A stretch of 64,000 nucleotides of DNA, from positions 372,001 to 436,000 of the forward strand of contig JAHWDD010000016.1 in NCBI GenBank assembly GCA_023897205.1. Direction: 5' to 3'. Position numbers and translations under genes: made by a program. Positions 33,076-44,501 of the stretch are shown piece after piece. The notes below the pieces were generated by a model. The model saw only the letters and a program-made list of their open reading frames with translations, ran no database searches and was not told the DNA's origin. The DNA comes from Exophiala sp. HKRS030 (Eukaryota; Ascomycota; Eurotiomycetes; Chaetothyriales; Herpotrichiellaceae). The number at the start of each line of letters is the position of its first letter. Positions within the stretch are counted from its first letter, which is position 1.

Positions 33076-33449
33076 ACCTCCTCTCTTCTTTAGACTTCAG
33101 ACTTACAAAAGATTCAAATCTCGTTTCGTGAAAATTCGATATTTTGAGAAGCTTGGGATGATATGATTCAACGGGCTGGTGCCTCTTGAGTTTTCTGCGA
33201 TATTCCACGTCCGCTGGACATTGGATCCGCACACAAATAAAAGTTGCATGACCACGCGACTGGGATGGTCATATATACTGCCCAGATCTGATCGCGTTCC
33301 GGTCTACTCTGTTCGGTGATCTGTGGTGTGTGTCTGGATCTGCTTTGTCAGCATTCCACATCGTTGTTGTCATTGTCGGTGCCGTCAGTCAAACATTGGT
33401 GACGCGGCATGGCTCCGGTTGAAGCTAGGCTCGAGGATTCGCTGCAAGT

Positions 33450-35491
33450 ATGGGCAACGAACTATCAACGGTGGAGGCCGAAGGCCAGACTCAAAGTCAG
33501 AGTCTGAGACGCCGGCTGGGTCCAGGCGGTATGTATTCTCCTGCATCGACTTCCTCATCACTATCGTCTCGGCGGAATAGGGGCGGTGCTGCGACAACTT
33601 CAAGGGGACAAGCACGACGCGGTGCGGAGACGAATGAATCGCGCAAGAGGGGGAGAAAGCGTCAGAGGAGAGGGAAGAGAGGGAATGAGATGGCCAGTGA
33701 GAGGGAAAGGGACGTTGACTTTGACGATGACGACGACGACGACAAAAGCAACAGGGCCCGGAATGGGTATATGAACGGGATTGAGTATGGATGGAGCTAT
33801 GTGTTTGAAGATAGTGGAGATCATGGTGTTTTCGATAGTCATGATGTTCATGAAAACGACCTCCATTTTGGGCCAGAGAGAGCAGAGCCAGAGACATTCC
33901 ATATCTATGCTGTGTCCGAGGAGAACTCATCCGAGAACCCGTCTCAGAAACCGGTCGAAAACGACAGCGAGGAAAGAATACTTGACATGGTCGGATCTCG
34001 ATATGCAATGGATTACGATTTTTGGGACGATTACGACCAGACACAAATGGGAAAAGGGAAAGAAGAGAAGGGAGAAGTCACGAAACGGAGGTCGGGAAGG
34101 GAAAATGTATCAAGTCATGGTCGGCGGCAGTCAGAGACATATCAGCATGAGGGAACGGACGTGGGCACGGTGCAGAACAGGAAACCAGACGATGCGCTTA
34201 ACGAGAAAAAATCAAGAAAGAGGAAGAGAGCGGTGAAACATCGTCATGACAGTGATCAATCTGGATATACACAAATGGCTCTGAATACAACAAGCGCCAT
34301 TGGATTCGATAATCCTACTACTGCTGTTGCGACTCCGAGTGCAGGATCAATAGCAACCAACAGCCATCGAGGCACAAACTCCTCAACTACAACATTCGGC
34401 CAACATGCTCGCCGTGATCGACCTTTTCACATTGCAGATGATCTAGAATCAGAACCGCTTACGGCGAAGAGGAGAGACAAAGATCGACACCGGCGTCGTC
34501 GTCATCGTCCGGAGTCTGATCCTGAATATTATGACTATTATGAGAAGAGTACTGGGCCTGGTAATAGTGGACGAGATGCTGGGTCTCCCGTTGCTAAAGA
34601 TACTGGAGCATCTCATATCGACCAAAGTGGAAATCAACGGGGGTCAAGACCAGCAGTTCCACTGTCGGACCAAAGAAGCCGAAATTGTACACCGATCCTG
34701 TTCGTCCTGTGCTAGGCTCTTCGAGTGAGGATGAGAGCAGCAGTGACGACGACGATATAGCATTTAGACCTTCCAGCATCATTGTCTCCAAACAGGTCCT
34801 ACCAGCCAAGCAAAGCGAGCAGAAGGAGAGTCCGCCAATGAAGCACCGAGAGCCAGAATGGGGACCTCGGATACCCACGACAGCCGCTCGTTTTCAGGAC
34901 AGCGATAGTGAGAGCGACAGCGATAGTGACCACAATGAAGACCACGATCAAAGACAGCGTGAGCTTGTAATGAATCACACTTCGGACTCACGAAGACCAA
35001 ATCCAGCTGCTCGTGAGAGAAGCGGGAAGAGGAGAAAACCGTTCAACGACACCAAAAGCGATAATGGTACTTCCAACAATGGAAAAGAGAATATCATCAA
35101 TCGCACTCACGACAGCACTTCTACAACAACCACAACTAGCGACAACTCCTCCACGAGTCCGCCAATGTCTCAAAAGCCCAATACTACTCGGCCACAAATC
35201 TCAAATTATCCCCATCCACCATCCCTCCCCTCCTTCCGCACGTCTTCACTCCGCGCACAAAGCGCTAGTCTACAGACCTACATCGCCGACACATCGCGAT
35301 ACATCGACGACACCAAAACAGAGATGATGCCTACATCGCACGTCAAGGCATTGTTCGATCTTCTCCGAGCCCAGCATCTATCCCTTGTCGAGTACTTGGA
35401 GGACGACAAACAAAGCAGAGACGCGTTTGTGGAGAAGGTGACGATGGCGGTGGATAGTTTTTTGCAGGGGAGGATGAGGAGGGAGGAATAA
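33450..35491 (+). CDS. Hypothetical, largely disordered probable nuclear protein, one frame break
   Basis: No recognised family. The protein is highly charged: an Arg/Lys-rich patch (RKRGRKRQRRGKRG), an Asp run (DFDDDDDDD), a bipartite NLS-like KKSRKRKRAVKHRHD, and acidic Ser stretches (DSDSESDSDSDHNED). The C-terminal 80 residues (from LRAQSASLQTYIADTSRYID to FLQGRMRREE) look folded and helical and are the likely conserved part. The first frame (33450-34715) and the second (from about 34644) join if one G is added to the G run 34639-34643, giving QRGVKTSSSTVGPKKPKLYT. About 681 residues in total. A nuclear or chromatin-linked role is only suggested by composition. Confidence 0.6.
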
Positions 35492-37001
35492 GTCTTTGGG
35501 GGAAATGAACGAGGATGAGAGGACAGTACGGATTAGGAGGATTCTGACCCGTTCAATTGATGAGATAGAGAGGCAAGATAAGACAATGGGAGACTTGTTC
35601 AGTAAAAGAGGATATGCGAAAGAATCGATGCAGGGCAAGTCACTTATAAGACGGCTCTGATGGTGCCAATTGCTTGTGATGACAACGATGCTTCCACTTT
35701 GAATACGTCGTTTGACATCATGTACTGCTTACTCAGTAGGACTCACAAAGAAAAATCATTCCACGGTATATTTAACCAGCTGGTATGTGCGTTACATATC
35801 CTCTCAAAATGCAAAGCTGGACTTTTGGAACATCCACTGTCAAATGTCAAGTGCCGACAAGGCTGTAGGACTCGGGAGAAGGTCCGTTTTGGAAACGAGA
35901 TGAGATCACGTGGCGGAGATTCCGCTCTGCTGTCCAAATGCCACAAGGTGGGTAGATGGTTCGATAGATAAAAGGACAGGTTGGAGAACTCAACACCCTC
36001 AGATCCAGGACCAGAACCAGAACCAGAACCAACGCTGAAGATCAAACATCGCAAGGAGCCACGGTGGAGGTGGAGGTAGGCGGAGAGGATATGTGAGATT
36101 CCTGGCCATGCCTTTTGCTCACTCTGTTGACAATCTTCCATGTGAGATACTGCAGGTCTACGCACTGTGATTCTGAGACAGGAGTATGCATGGATGTGTG
36201 GATATTTAGCAAATATAGATCTTTATCCCTGCGTCACAAAAACAACAAAGAGGAGTCTTCGCGCTCTTCGCTTTATGGTGTGAAATTCATACAACTATAG
36301 TTTGGCCGTTCAGAGATGATTACCATACTGCCTAACATAGTCTGTCTGTGAAGCCAATTATGATCTTGATTCTTCTCTCCGGCCTGGAAACCGACTGGAG
36401 CTGCGATCAAAGATTAACATGAGTAGTTATGTGACAGTTGGGTACCTACGGAGGTGAATCGCAAAAGAAATGATCTACGAATGGTAATCAAAGAAAAACA
36501 AAAGGCTCAGAAAATCCGGTGAGAGATCATGAACGTAATTGTACGTGAATGTCAGTCCCTTTTCGTCGGAGAGAATGTATTCACTCTCATGCTGGTACGC
36601 ACACGCACACGCACATACGCACACTCGCGGAAACCTACAGATACACGCACCGCATGTTCAAGCGAAAAGGGAAAATAAATGTCAAACTTCATTGACAGGG
36701 CAGAAAATTCCTTACCTTGCTGTCCCAAAAACATCGGATATAGAACAGACAACAAGACAACAGCTTAGCTGTCGAGCTGAAGGGTCAACTATTCGCCAAA
36801 ATTAGAACCTGTCCATATATCTCTTTCGGAGAACAGAACGACGAGATATTGAATCACCGGCTCAGCCATCGGGTACCCACAGCGCCGAGTGGGAAAAAAG
36901 TTCAATCGAACCCAGCTATCATACCAAGTACCGCAAGCCCTAGCCTCGTACGCCACCCAGTCAGACCTGTCTGTCTATCTATCTGTATACTCGATCTATC
37001 A
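35492..37001. other. Intergenic region, no gene
   Basis: Short repeats only: CCAGAA units at 36005-36030 and a CACGCA/CATACG repeat at 36597-36628. A TCTATCTGTCT stretch precedes the next start. Nothing coding is supported. Confidence 0.45.
36597..36628. repeat. CACGCA-type short repeat
   Basis: Imperfect tandem CACGCA/CACATACG units in non-coding sequence. Confidence 0.6.
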
Positions 37002-37955
37002 ATGACGAGTAAACGCCAAAAGCTCTCTCACGACCAAGGCCAGCCGTGGCTGGACCACCATGGTCTCCAAACACCGCTGGGCGCAGCGGATCTCTGCTTG
37101 CAAGAGGTGGAGGAGGACGAGGACGACGGTGAGGCCCAAGAAGATGATCAAGCGTCCAGAGCTTCATCGATAGCCTTTGACCGCGGACGTGACACGAGGC
37201 CGAGGAGTCGACCTGCGACGGGCGCGATGATCCACGGCCTTGTGTGTGGTGTAGATGTGGATGATCCGAAGTTTCCACAGGAATGGTTTTCTGGTCAGTA
37301 TCTGGATGCGCGGCATGATGAGGGGATTTCAACTCATAATTCTGGCGCCATGATCAGCTCGGGAAAAGCGAACAACGACAATGACCATCTCGATCTGACG
37401 GACAATATGACAACAATCAACCCCTTCACCCTTCCCCTTACATCAAGGAGACATGCGAGGAAGACATCTTATCCAATCTATATGCCACTCGACCCTCGCG
37501 GCACCCAAGAACCATCATGCACCATGCTCGTCTCTGGCTCATGGTGCCGTATAGTCATGATTCTGCACGACGAAGAAAGCTTATCTGCACCGGCGATAGC
37601 AGACCTCCTCACGGGGATGGGCATGGATCTCTCGAGAGGTGATGTCGAGGATATTATTCGCACGTGTCGACATTGTGGATTGGATAAGGACAGCCCTTTG
37701 ATGGCAGATGGATGGTTGCTTAAGTCGGAAGCCAAGGTTTCCTCGTCTTCATCGGGTTCTGAATACGGTACTGATGGCGACGATGGAGATTATAGCGCCG
37801 AGGACAACGACCTAAGTCGTCGCGAGCCTGTGAGTGCCGAGATCTTTGGAAATGCGTGTGATGGCGATCAGGACGAGTGGTGGGTGGGCCGCCAGAAGAA
37901 GGAGAATAGAGATTGGACGATTTGGGGCGAGAGAGAGATTGGTCCGTCAATGTGA
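37002..37955 (+). CDS. Hypothetical protein, 317 aa
   Basis: ATG 37002 (MTSKRQKLSHDQGQPWLDHH) begins a single-exon frame. The extension from 36849 starts at a non-ATG codon and is left out. Features: basic N-terminus (SKRQK), an acidic stretch (EVEEDEDDGEAQEDD), a central segment with SGSWCRIVMILHDEESLSAP, AIADLLTGMGMDLSRGDVED and TCRHCGLDKDSPLM (a helix-turn-helix-like region with a C-x2-C pair), and a Trp-rich tail (EWWVGRQKKENRDWTIWG). The central part may be a small winged-helix or DNA-binding fold, but that is a guess. Confidence 0.6.
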   Translation: MTSKRQKLSHDQGQPWLDHHGLQTPLGAADLCLQEVEEDEDDGEAQEDDQASRASSIAFDRGRDTRPRSRPATGAMIHGLVCGVDVDDPKFPQEWFSGQYLDARHDEGISTHNSGAMISSGKANNDNDHLDLTDNMTTINPFTLPLTSRRHARKTSYPIYMPLDPRGTQEPSCTMLVSGSWCRIVMILHDEESLSAPAIADLLTGMGMDLSRGDVEDIIRTCRHCGLDKDSPLMADGWLLKSEAKVSSSSSGSEYGTDGDDGDYSAEDNDLSRREPVSAEIFGNACDGDQDEWWVGRQKKENRDWTIWGEREIGPSM

Positions 37956-39288
37956 GTTGGGCACGGGTCTGGAAGTGGGATTGGATGTCGAATTTGCATT
38001 TGTGATGAGTAAAGAGAAAATGAAGACGTCGGATAGAGGGCGTCAAGATCGTGATAGAGCACGGCTCTGGTCAGAGTATAGAGTGTCGACAAAGCAGGGG
38101 AATACGATATCAAGAACGACAACAACGACACGAACCACATCCGGCTGCACCAGTTTCATTCGATCCGAACCAGATCACAAATTACCGACTCGATCATTCT
38201 TAGTCGTGTCAACTAGGTCGACTCCTTCGTTTTTAAGACGAGATAAGCACACACAAGCATGTGTTGGCTATGAATGATCAAGTGTCAGCAGGTTAACTGG
38301 AGAGGGTTTAACCAGAATCAGGACGACAAGCTCGGACAAATGCCTCGAGGACGACATGGAGGTCAACGTCAGCGAGCGTGTCGTGTCGTATAGCTCTGGA
38401 TCTTATGTATGTAAGCCGCCACAAGAGGATTACATGGAACAGGTCTGTCATAGTTCTAACCAGAATGAGAGAAAAGGGGGGAGATGTATATGTTTTTGTA
38501 TAGATAGTCGTTGAAGGAGGTGATAGCTTAAACAAGACCATGGAACCAGTGTTGAAATCCTCTGAGCACTAAACTAAGCGATAGGGATAACCGGTAATCG
38601 ATAAGCATCCCCCATCACGGTTTGCCAAGGTGTCACTCATAACCCAACGACCAAGACGAGTGGTGACGATTGCCAGATATCCTCGCCCAATTCTTCGGTA
38701 GAGTTTTTCAATGATTCCTTCCCCTCCACTCGCATCTTTCTGTTGTCTCAAAACAATCGGACAATGTCTCCAATCACGGATCATAGTCCATAATTGTTCA
38801 ATCCTCATCCTTCAAACCCCCTGTCCATCACAGACGTATTCCATCCCCACCACCATCTTCTGATATTCTGCGTGTCTTGTCATCCAATGGAATTGCGTGT
38901 CCGTAGCCCTCTTCCGAGCACCTGTGCGTCTTCTCGTACCAGTCTCTGGGAGCGTCGATCCCGATTCTGGCCTTGTGGATTCCTTGACTTTCCAGCTCCT
39001 CCAGTTAGTTACGAGCGGGTTGTTCGCAACTTTTTACCACCACCCTAATTCCTCTCCATCTTTCCCGATCATTTCCTTTCTTCCCTTGGAATCTTTTCGC
39101 CCCCCGCGGATCATAAACCCCATCATGCGTGTTCATGCAGTATATTCTTGACCTTTTGACCTTGATCCTGTGATTGCGCCGCGCCTCGTCTCGTTAGAGT
39201 CACCAGCCATTTGGAATACGCGACAAGAGAGGGTCGCGAAAGCTGGTTTCAACTACCCCGCGCCCGTCGGCGGCCTCACATCCAAACC
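37956..39288. other. Intergenic region, no gene
   Basis: Nothing coding is convincing. The final 400 bases are pyrimidine-rich and probably hold the promoter of the hydrolase gene. Confidence 0.4.
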
Positions 39289-40501
39289 ATGAATTATCCC
39301 AATCATCACATGCACGATAATCACAATGCACCCAAAATACCATCCTCGTTATCCTCCTCTTCGCGCAACCCGATACATCCTTCAGTCCTAGCACGACTCG
39401 ATCCTGCCTTTGTCAAATTATACAACGATCATATTGCGAATGCTCCGCCAACTTCGACGGATATCCATGTCGTACGACAGAATTATTCCGCTTTATATTC
39501 GTATGCGACTGCACCTCCCACTGGTGTGGGAGGGATCGGAGAAACCCAGGTACCTGGCTGGGATAAATATCCGGGAGACATAAATGTAAGAGTATATGTA
39601 CCACCAGGGGAAGAGCCAGGACAGCGCAAGGTGTGGCCAGTGCATTTCAATTTTCATGGTGGGGGTATGTCAATTCTTTTCGAGTATACCAGATCCCTAC
39701 AGGTTGGCTGACTGTTGTCTAGGATGGGCCGTAGGTGACCTTGAAACCGATGCGCATATCTGTCATCACATTTGCGCATCTGTACCATGCTGTGTAATTG
39801 ATGTCGAATATCGCTTGATTCCAGATTGGCCATTTGCAGTGGGAATTATGGACGCCCTATCCACCGTCTTACACGTGCTTGCGAATCACAAGACGTTTTC
39901 CATCGATCCGAGAACGATCACTCTTGGAGGTGAATCTTCTGGTGCTACCATAGCGTTGATATTGAATCACTTACTTCGGGACGGTGGATTTAGCGATAAC
40001 TTGAAAGGTGTCATTGTCGCAACACCAACGATCAGTGATGTGAAGAAATACGCGACGCCAGAAATGAGTCCATGGCCGAGTATGCGAGAAGCCGAATATG
40101 CTCCTCTTCTCAATTGGGAGAAACTGAAATGGTTCGATACTTTCAAGTGGATTTCACTCAGCAGTAACCTACCAGGAGTGAATCCAAAAGACACAAAACG
40201 AGATCTTGCTTGGTTCGCCAATGCCATGAACGCCCCGGAATTCGAAAGATTGGCGCCTTTGACTTATATTGCTACTGCAGAGGTCGATCCGTTGAGAGAT
40301 GAGGCTGAAGCTTATGCGAAGAAGGTCAAGGATGCTGGAAATAATGTTGTTCAGAAGAGATTCAAGGGTGTTCCTCATCCTTTCATGCATATGGATGCTG
40401 TTCTTCCACAAGGCCGAGAATATGTCCAGGATGTCATATTTTATGTTCGCCAGTGTTTGTACCCGGCACCTACCAATGTTACGACACCACCTGAGACTTG
40501 A
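39289..40501 (+). CDS. Alpha/beta hydrolase, HSL (fold-3) type
   Basis: Hormone-sensitive-lipase-like esterase/lipase. ATG 39289; exon 1 ends 39664, intron 39665-39722, exon 2 to 40501, about 384 residues. The oxyanion-hole motif HFNFHGGGW spans the intron. The nucleophile elbow is TLGGESSGATIA (GESSG), the acid is in IATAEVDPLRDEAEAY and the histidine in GVPHPFMHMD. The N-terminal 60 residues are His/Asn/Ser-rich and likely disordered. No signal peptide is visible, so it is probably intracellular. Substrate unknown; these enzymes act on short-chain esters. Confidence 0.87.
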
Positions 40502-41541
40502 AGAAATGGATTGGCTCAGGGGTGTGATTTGTAGGATACAACCATTCGTCTGCATCCTACCGACTATACCCCGCGGAGAGTGAAAAGGATCTTCCCGACT
40601 CAAAACTTTTCGGGCCAGAAAACATACCTCCTAAAGTATTAGAGAGTTGCCTTACGAGATTGAGCCGAGTTGAAGTGACGAATCAAAAAGCAGAAGGGGC
40701 TGTCTACCGGTCAGACTGCAACTGGCTTAGACCATCGCCTTGAAAGTGGTGGCAAGAATTTGCAATTTGGAAGCACACAACTCGGAGATGGCCCTGCAAG
40801 CCAAGTATAGAAAACCTCCGACTTGGACTTGGAGGATGACGGACTCCCTACCTAGTTCATCCTACGCCTTGATTCCCCAATTTGGTGTTTCAGATTCAAC
40901 AGAAGAGTAGGCAGCTTGAACCGGAGAGCTCTGGGGCCACACTATGTCAAATTGTTTGCCATGTCTCGAGCAGAGTTGCAGCTAATCAGGTCCTGCATCG
41001 ATGAACTTGACTAAACGACCTGTGTCTCTTTGCAAAGAGAGTCACCAGCGGCTCAGCCACTCCGAACGTGCATGAATTCTGGGTCAAGATACTCCTGAAT
41101 CGATGAAACCATCATGAATTGTCGTCAGGGCATTTTGAGCAAGCTATTGGGTTAGTACGATGTTAGGGTGAGATGATCAAGAACCTTTGTGATTGGGATT
41201 GTTGGAGGACTTCTCCAGAGATGTATTAGCAAATGATTCCACGACTTACGACATGAAGTTCATGATGAAAACCATCTGAAGAGCTGATAAGTTTCGACTT
41301 CAATCATAATGAAATATGCCATACCATTTGAGATGCACGAGGTGTGTCCTTCGTCGTTACCATTATTTTGATATTCTTGGGCCGGCATTACTTCGGCGAT
41401 TACCCCACACTTTGACACGCGAACGCGACTTTGGACGCGTCTTCGTGAATTTGTGTCCAAAGTGGTTTTAGAACATCCTCACCACTCAGTGCCATGAAAT
41501 ATTGAAGAAACCTCATTCTAAACAGCCAGAAGACACCAACA
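40502..41541. other. Intergenic region, no gene
   Basis: No coding frame or repeat supported. It should hold the 3' end of the hydrolase gene and the Mcl1 promoter; an MCB-like ACGCGT/ACGCG pair lies at about 41425-41441 (ACGCGAACGCG...GGACGCGTC), which would fit a replication gene regulated at G1/S. Confidence 0.45.
41425..41443. promoter_or_regulatory. ACGCG cluster (possible MBF/MCB sites) upstream of MCL1
   Basis: Two ACGCG words and one ACGCGT lie within about 20 bases, roughly 110 bases upstream of the MCL1 ATG. ACGCGT is the MBF binding box of S-phase genes in yeasts. The match is seen directly; its function is inference. Confidence 0.4.
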
Positions 41542-44185
41542 ATGCCAGACCGACCTCCCTTTCCGGGGCGTCCTGCTCAGCCCCGGGCCCAACATACCTT
41601 CAATATTCACCGGATGGAAAAAGACTACTTGTCGCAGGCTGCGCCAATTTCGCCCGCTCCTTCAGAACCGGCGACAATGGAGAACCTGATATGCTTCCAG
41701 AGGTCCACGATGACACTTATGCCGTGGCTACTGGGAATGACTATGTGATCTTGGGATGCGAGGATGGTACTGTTTGTGAATATGAGGTTCCTTCAGGGGA
41801 CCTCAAGCAGATGTTAGTCAGGTCGACATTGCCGATCAGGGATATTGCTCTTTCGCCAGATGAGAAATGGATTGCGGTGTCTAGCGAGTGAGTCGAGTTT
41901 GGAGTCTATTAGAGGTCGGACGGTAGACTGACGCACACAGTGAACTTGAAGTCAAAATCGTCAATCGGCAAGACATTGAGCAGATTACAATTCTGCGCGA
42001 ACACAGCAAGCCCATCAAACACTTGACCTATGATCCTTCCGGTAAATACCTTGCTGCTTCTGGAACAGATGGGATGATATACATATATTCCTTGGCCGGG
42101 TCAGAACCTAAATTGTTTCGCAAGGTTGACGGTGTGATCAAAAGGCTGGAGACTGCACAAGATGCCACATCACGATGTGTCTGGCACCCAGACGGAAGAG
42201 CTTTCGCCTGTGTCACTGCGACACGCGATATTCAGGTTGTGTCTGTGGAAGACGGGGCGCATCAACGGATATTCTCCGGCGCACACAATGGGGACATCAC
42301 ATCGTTTGCATGGTCGTCGAATGGCGCATTGTTGGCAAGTGCCGGAACAGACGATAAATTGGTGATCTGGGAGACGAAGACGCAGAAAGTCCTGAAGGAA
42401 TTCAACTATGAGAAGATCTTGAATCTCACCTGGCACCCGAAAGGCGAGAACATCTTCAACTGGACGAACTCGAACGGCGAAGCATTTATCATTCCCGGGT
42501 TCCTCAAAGACGAGGCACATGTTAAACTACTCAAAGGTTCAAGGTCACGAGCCCCGTTCTTTCACGACCCGCTAGATGACAAAGCAGCTGCAGTCAATGG
42601 ACGAGTGCCACTAGTGAACGGACAGGCTAAACCTCGAGCCGGAACCCCCGACAGCTTAGACCTGCTTCTCGGACCCGATGAAGATAACGAAGTCAACGAA
42701 AACGACTGGATCGAGGATGACGACGGCGCAGGCTACACGAACGGTCACATCAATGGCAATGGAAAACGATCCGGCGACCACCTAGATCTACCTAATGGCC
42801 ATTTCATGAAACGCAGTCGACAAGACGTGTGGCAAGCAAGTGTTCACGAACCATTCCAACCTGGTGCAACACCCTGGCGCGGGAATCGAAAATACCTATG
42901 TCTCAACTTGATCGGCTTCGTCTGGACGGTCGACCAGGACACACACAACACGGTGACTGTGGAATTCTATGATCGTGAAATGTATCGAGATTTCCATTTT
43001 ACCGACCCCTTTCTCTATGATAAAGCATGTCTGAACGAGCATGGAGCTTTATTCTCTGCTCCTGCCAAAGACGACCAGCCAGCCGTTATCTTCTACCGGC
43101 CTCATGAAACGTGGACGTCGCGTGCAGATTCAAGGATTACTCTGCCAGATGGTGAAGAGCCGGTTTGTATCGCGCTCAGTACCCGGTATATCGTGGCTAT
43201 CACGACCAAAAACTACTGCCGTGTGTGGACTCTTCATGGTACACCTGTGCGGATCTGGCGCATGAAGAGCTCTCCAGCAGTGACATGCGCGGCCTGGGGT
43301 GATTATGTGCTCACGGTGGGCAATGGATCTGTTGGTGCCGATGGCTGCACACAACTCGTCTATAGCATTGACAATGTGCGACTGGATGAAAACCATCAGA
43401 ATGAAGATATATTGTCCCTGGGCACACTCAACCCCGATTCCTCCTTCGACCAGTCTGACGACGACGGAGCGACGACTCTGAAGACCGTCTTCTGGAGTGA
43501 CGTTGGTGACCCTTGCACCTACGACAACTCTGGAGTCCTCCTGACCTTGCTGCATTGGCGCACGCCCGGCCAAGCGAAATGGGTCCCTCTATTAGACACA
43601 CGTCAGCTAGATCGACTGAAAGACGGCAAAAAGGAAGAAACATATTGGCCTGTAGCAGTCGCCGGCGAGAGATTCCACTGCATCATCCTCAAAGGTGGTG
43701 ACAAGACGCCATATTTTCCACGTCCATTGCTCACGGAATTCGACTTCAAACTGCCCGTTTGTCGCGCGATTCCAAAGAATTCGGCGGACGAAGACGAAGA
43801 CGGAGACGCGGACATGGCACCCGAAACCAATGCCGCCGCCGCCGTGCGCCTCGAAGAAGCCTACGTACGCTCATCAGTGTTACTGGGTCTAGTAGAAGAT
43901 CTGGTGGCCGGGCTCGGCGAACGAGCTTCCCACAGAGATAAGACCGAGCTAATGCGGCGAGAAATTGAGGTTGACAAGTTGCTCATTCAGCTATTGATGG
44001 TCGAATGTCGAGAAGGCGAGGACCGAGGTATGAAGGCATTGGAGCTTGTGCACTTATTCAAGGATACCAATGGCAAAATGCTCGATTCCGCCGCAAAAGT
44101 AGCATCGAGATTCGGCAGATCTGTGCTTGAAGAGAAGATTCGTGAGATCGCGGAGAAAAGGTTGATGGGTGTTGAGGAGGAATGA
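41542..44185 (+). CDS. MCL1: Replisome hub protein Mcl1/Ctf4 (WDHD1 homologue), one frame break
   Basis: Mcl1/Ctf4 links the CMG helicase to DNA polymerase alpha at replication forks. ATG 41542 (MPDRPPFPGRPAQP) needs one C added to CCCC 41581-41584 to reach PGPTYLQYSPDGKRLLVAGC. The intron runs from 41888 (GTGAGT) to 41940. WD40 blades follow: DDTYAVATGNDYVILGCEDG, LRSTLPIRDIALSPD-like, HNGDITSFAWSSNGALLASAG and LVIWETKTQKVLKEF. An acidic linker (about residues 330-400) leads to the Mcl1 middle beta-propeller (HEPFQPGATPWRGNRKYLCL, WDYVLTVGNGSVG-like), then a C-terminal helical segment (EAYVRSSVLLGLVEDLVAGL) that binds partner peptides in yeast Ctf4. About 865 residues; complete. Confidence 0.9.
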
Positions 44186-44501
44186 AATGTCCGTTGACTA
44201 GAAGAAATGAAGATATTGTGTATGCTTTCTGGCATTTCTGGTACAGCAATTAGCTGGGCTCGGTAGAGGCGTAACTGCAGCGAGTGTGATGTTCAGACGA
44301 GGTAATGAAATGTTCGTCTCAAGCATTCAGCACATAAGCTTTCTCTATGTGCTTTCCCTCTATAGTCAAGTCTCCTGGAAGCAGATCCATGATACTATAT
44401 CATGCAAATCATATTGAATCAATCGCACAGCTCATAGCGCAGGGATTCAACATTCTTTCGTGGATTCGAATTGGAAAATGGATGCAACATGCCGTCAAGG
44501 C
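44186..44501. other. Spacer between convergent MCL1 and HET gene
   Basis: Short 3'-to-3' spacer; no gene or repeat seen. Confidence 0.5.

Larger units (their letters stand above)
31419..33449. other. Gene-free spacer dense in simple repeats
   Basis: Two kilobases with no supported gene. It holds the GTC/GTG microsatellite, a 7-bp minisatellite, a GATCA repeat and five of the eight TACTCCGTA/TACGGAGTA copies in the window (32569-32577, 32719-32727, 32888-32896, 32903-32911, 33028-33036). Open frames here are repeat artefacts (poly-Thr, poly-Val, poly-Ser). The last 250 bases presumably hold the promoter of the next gene. Confidence 0.6.

Noticed and set aside
36849..37001. N-terminal extension of the 37002 protein
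   Set aside because: It starts at TTG, and the sequence reads like leader DNA.
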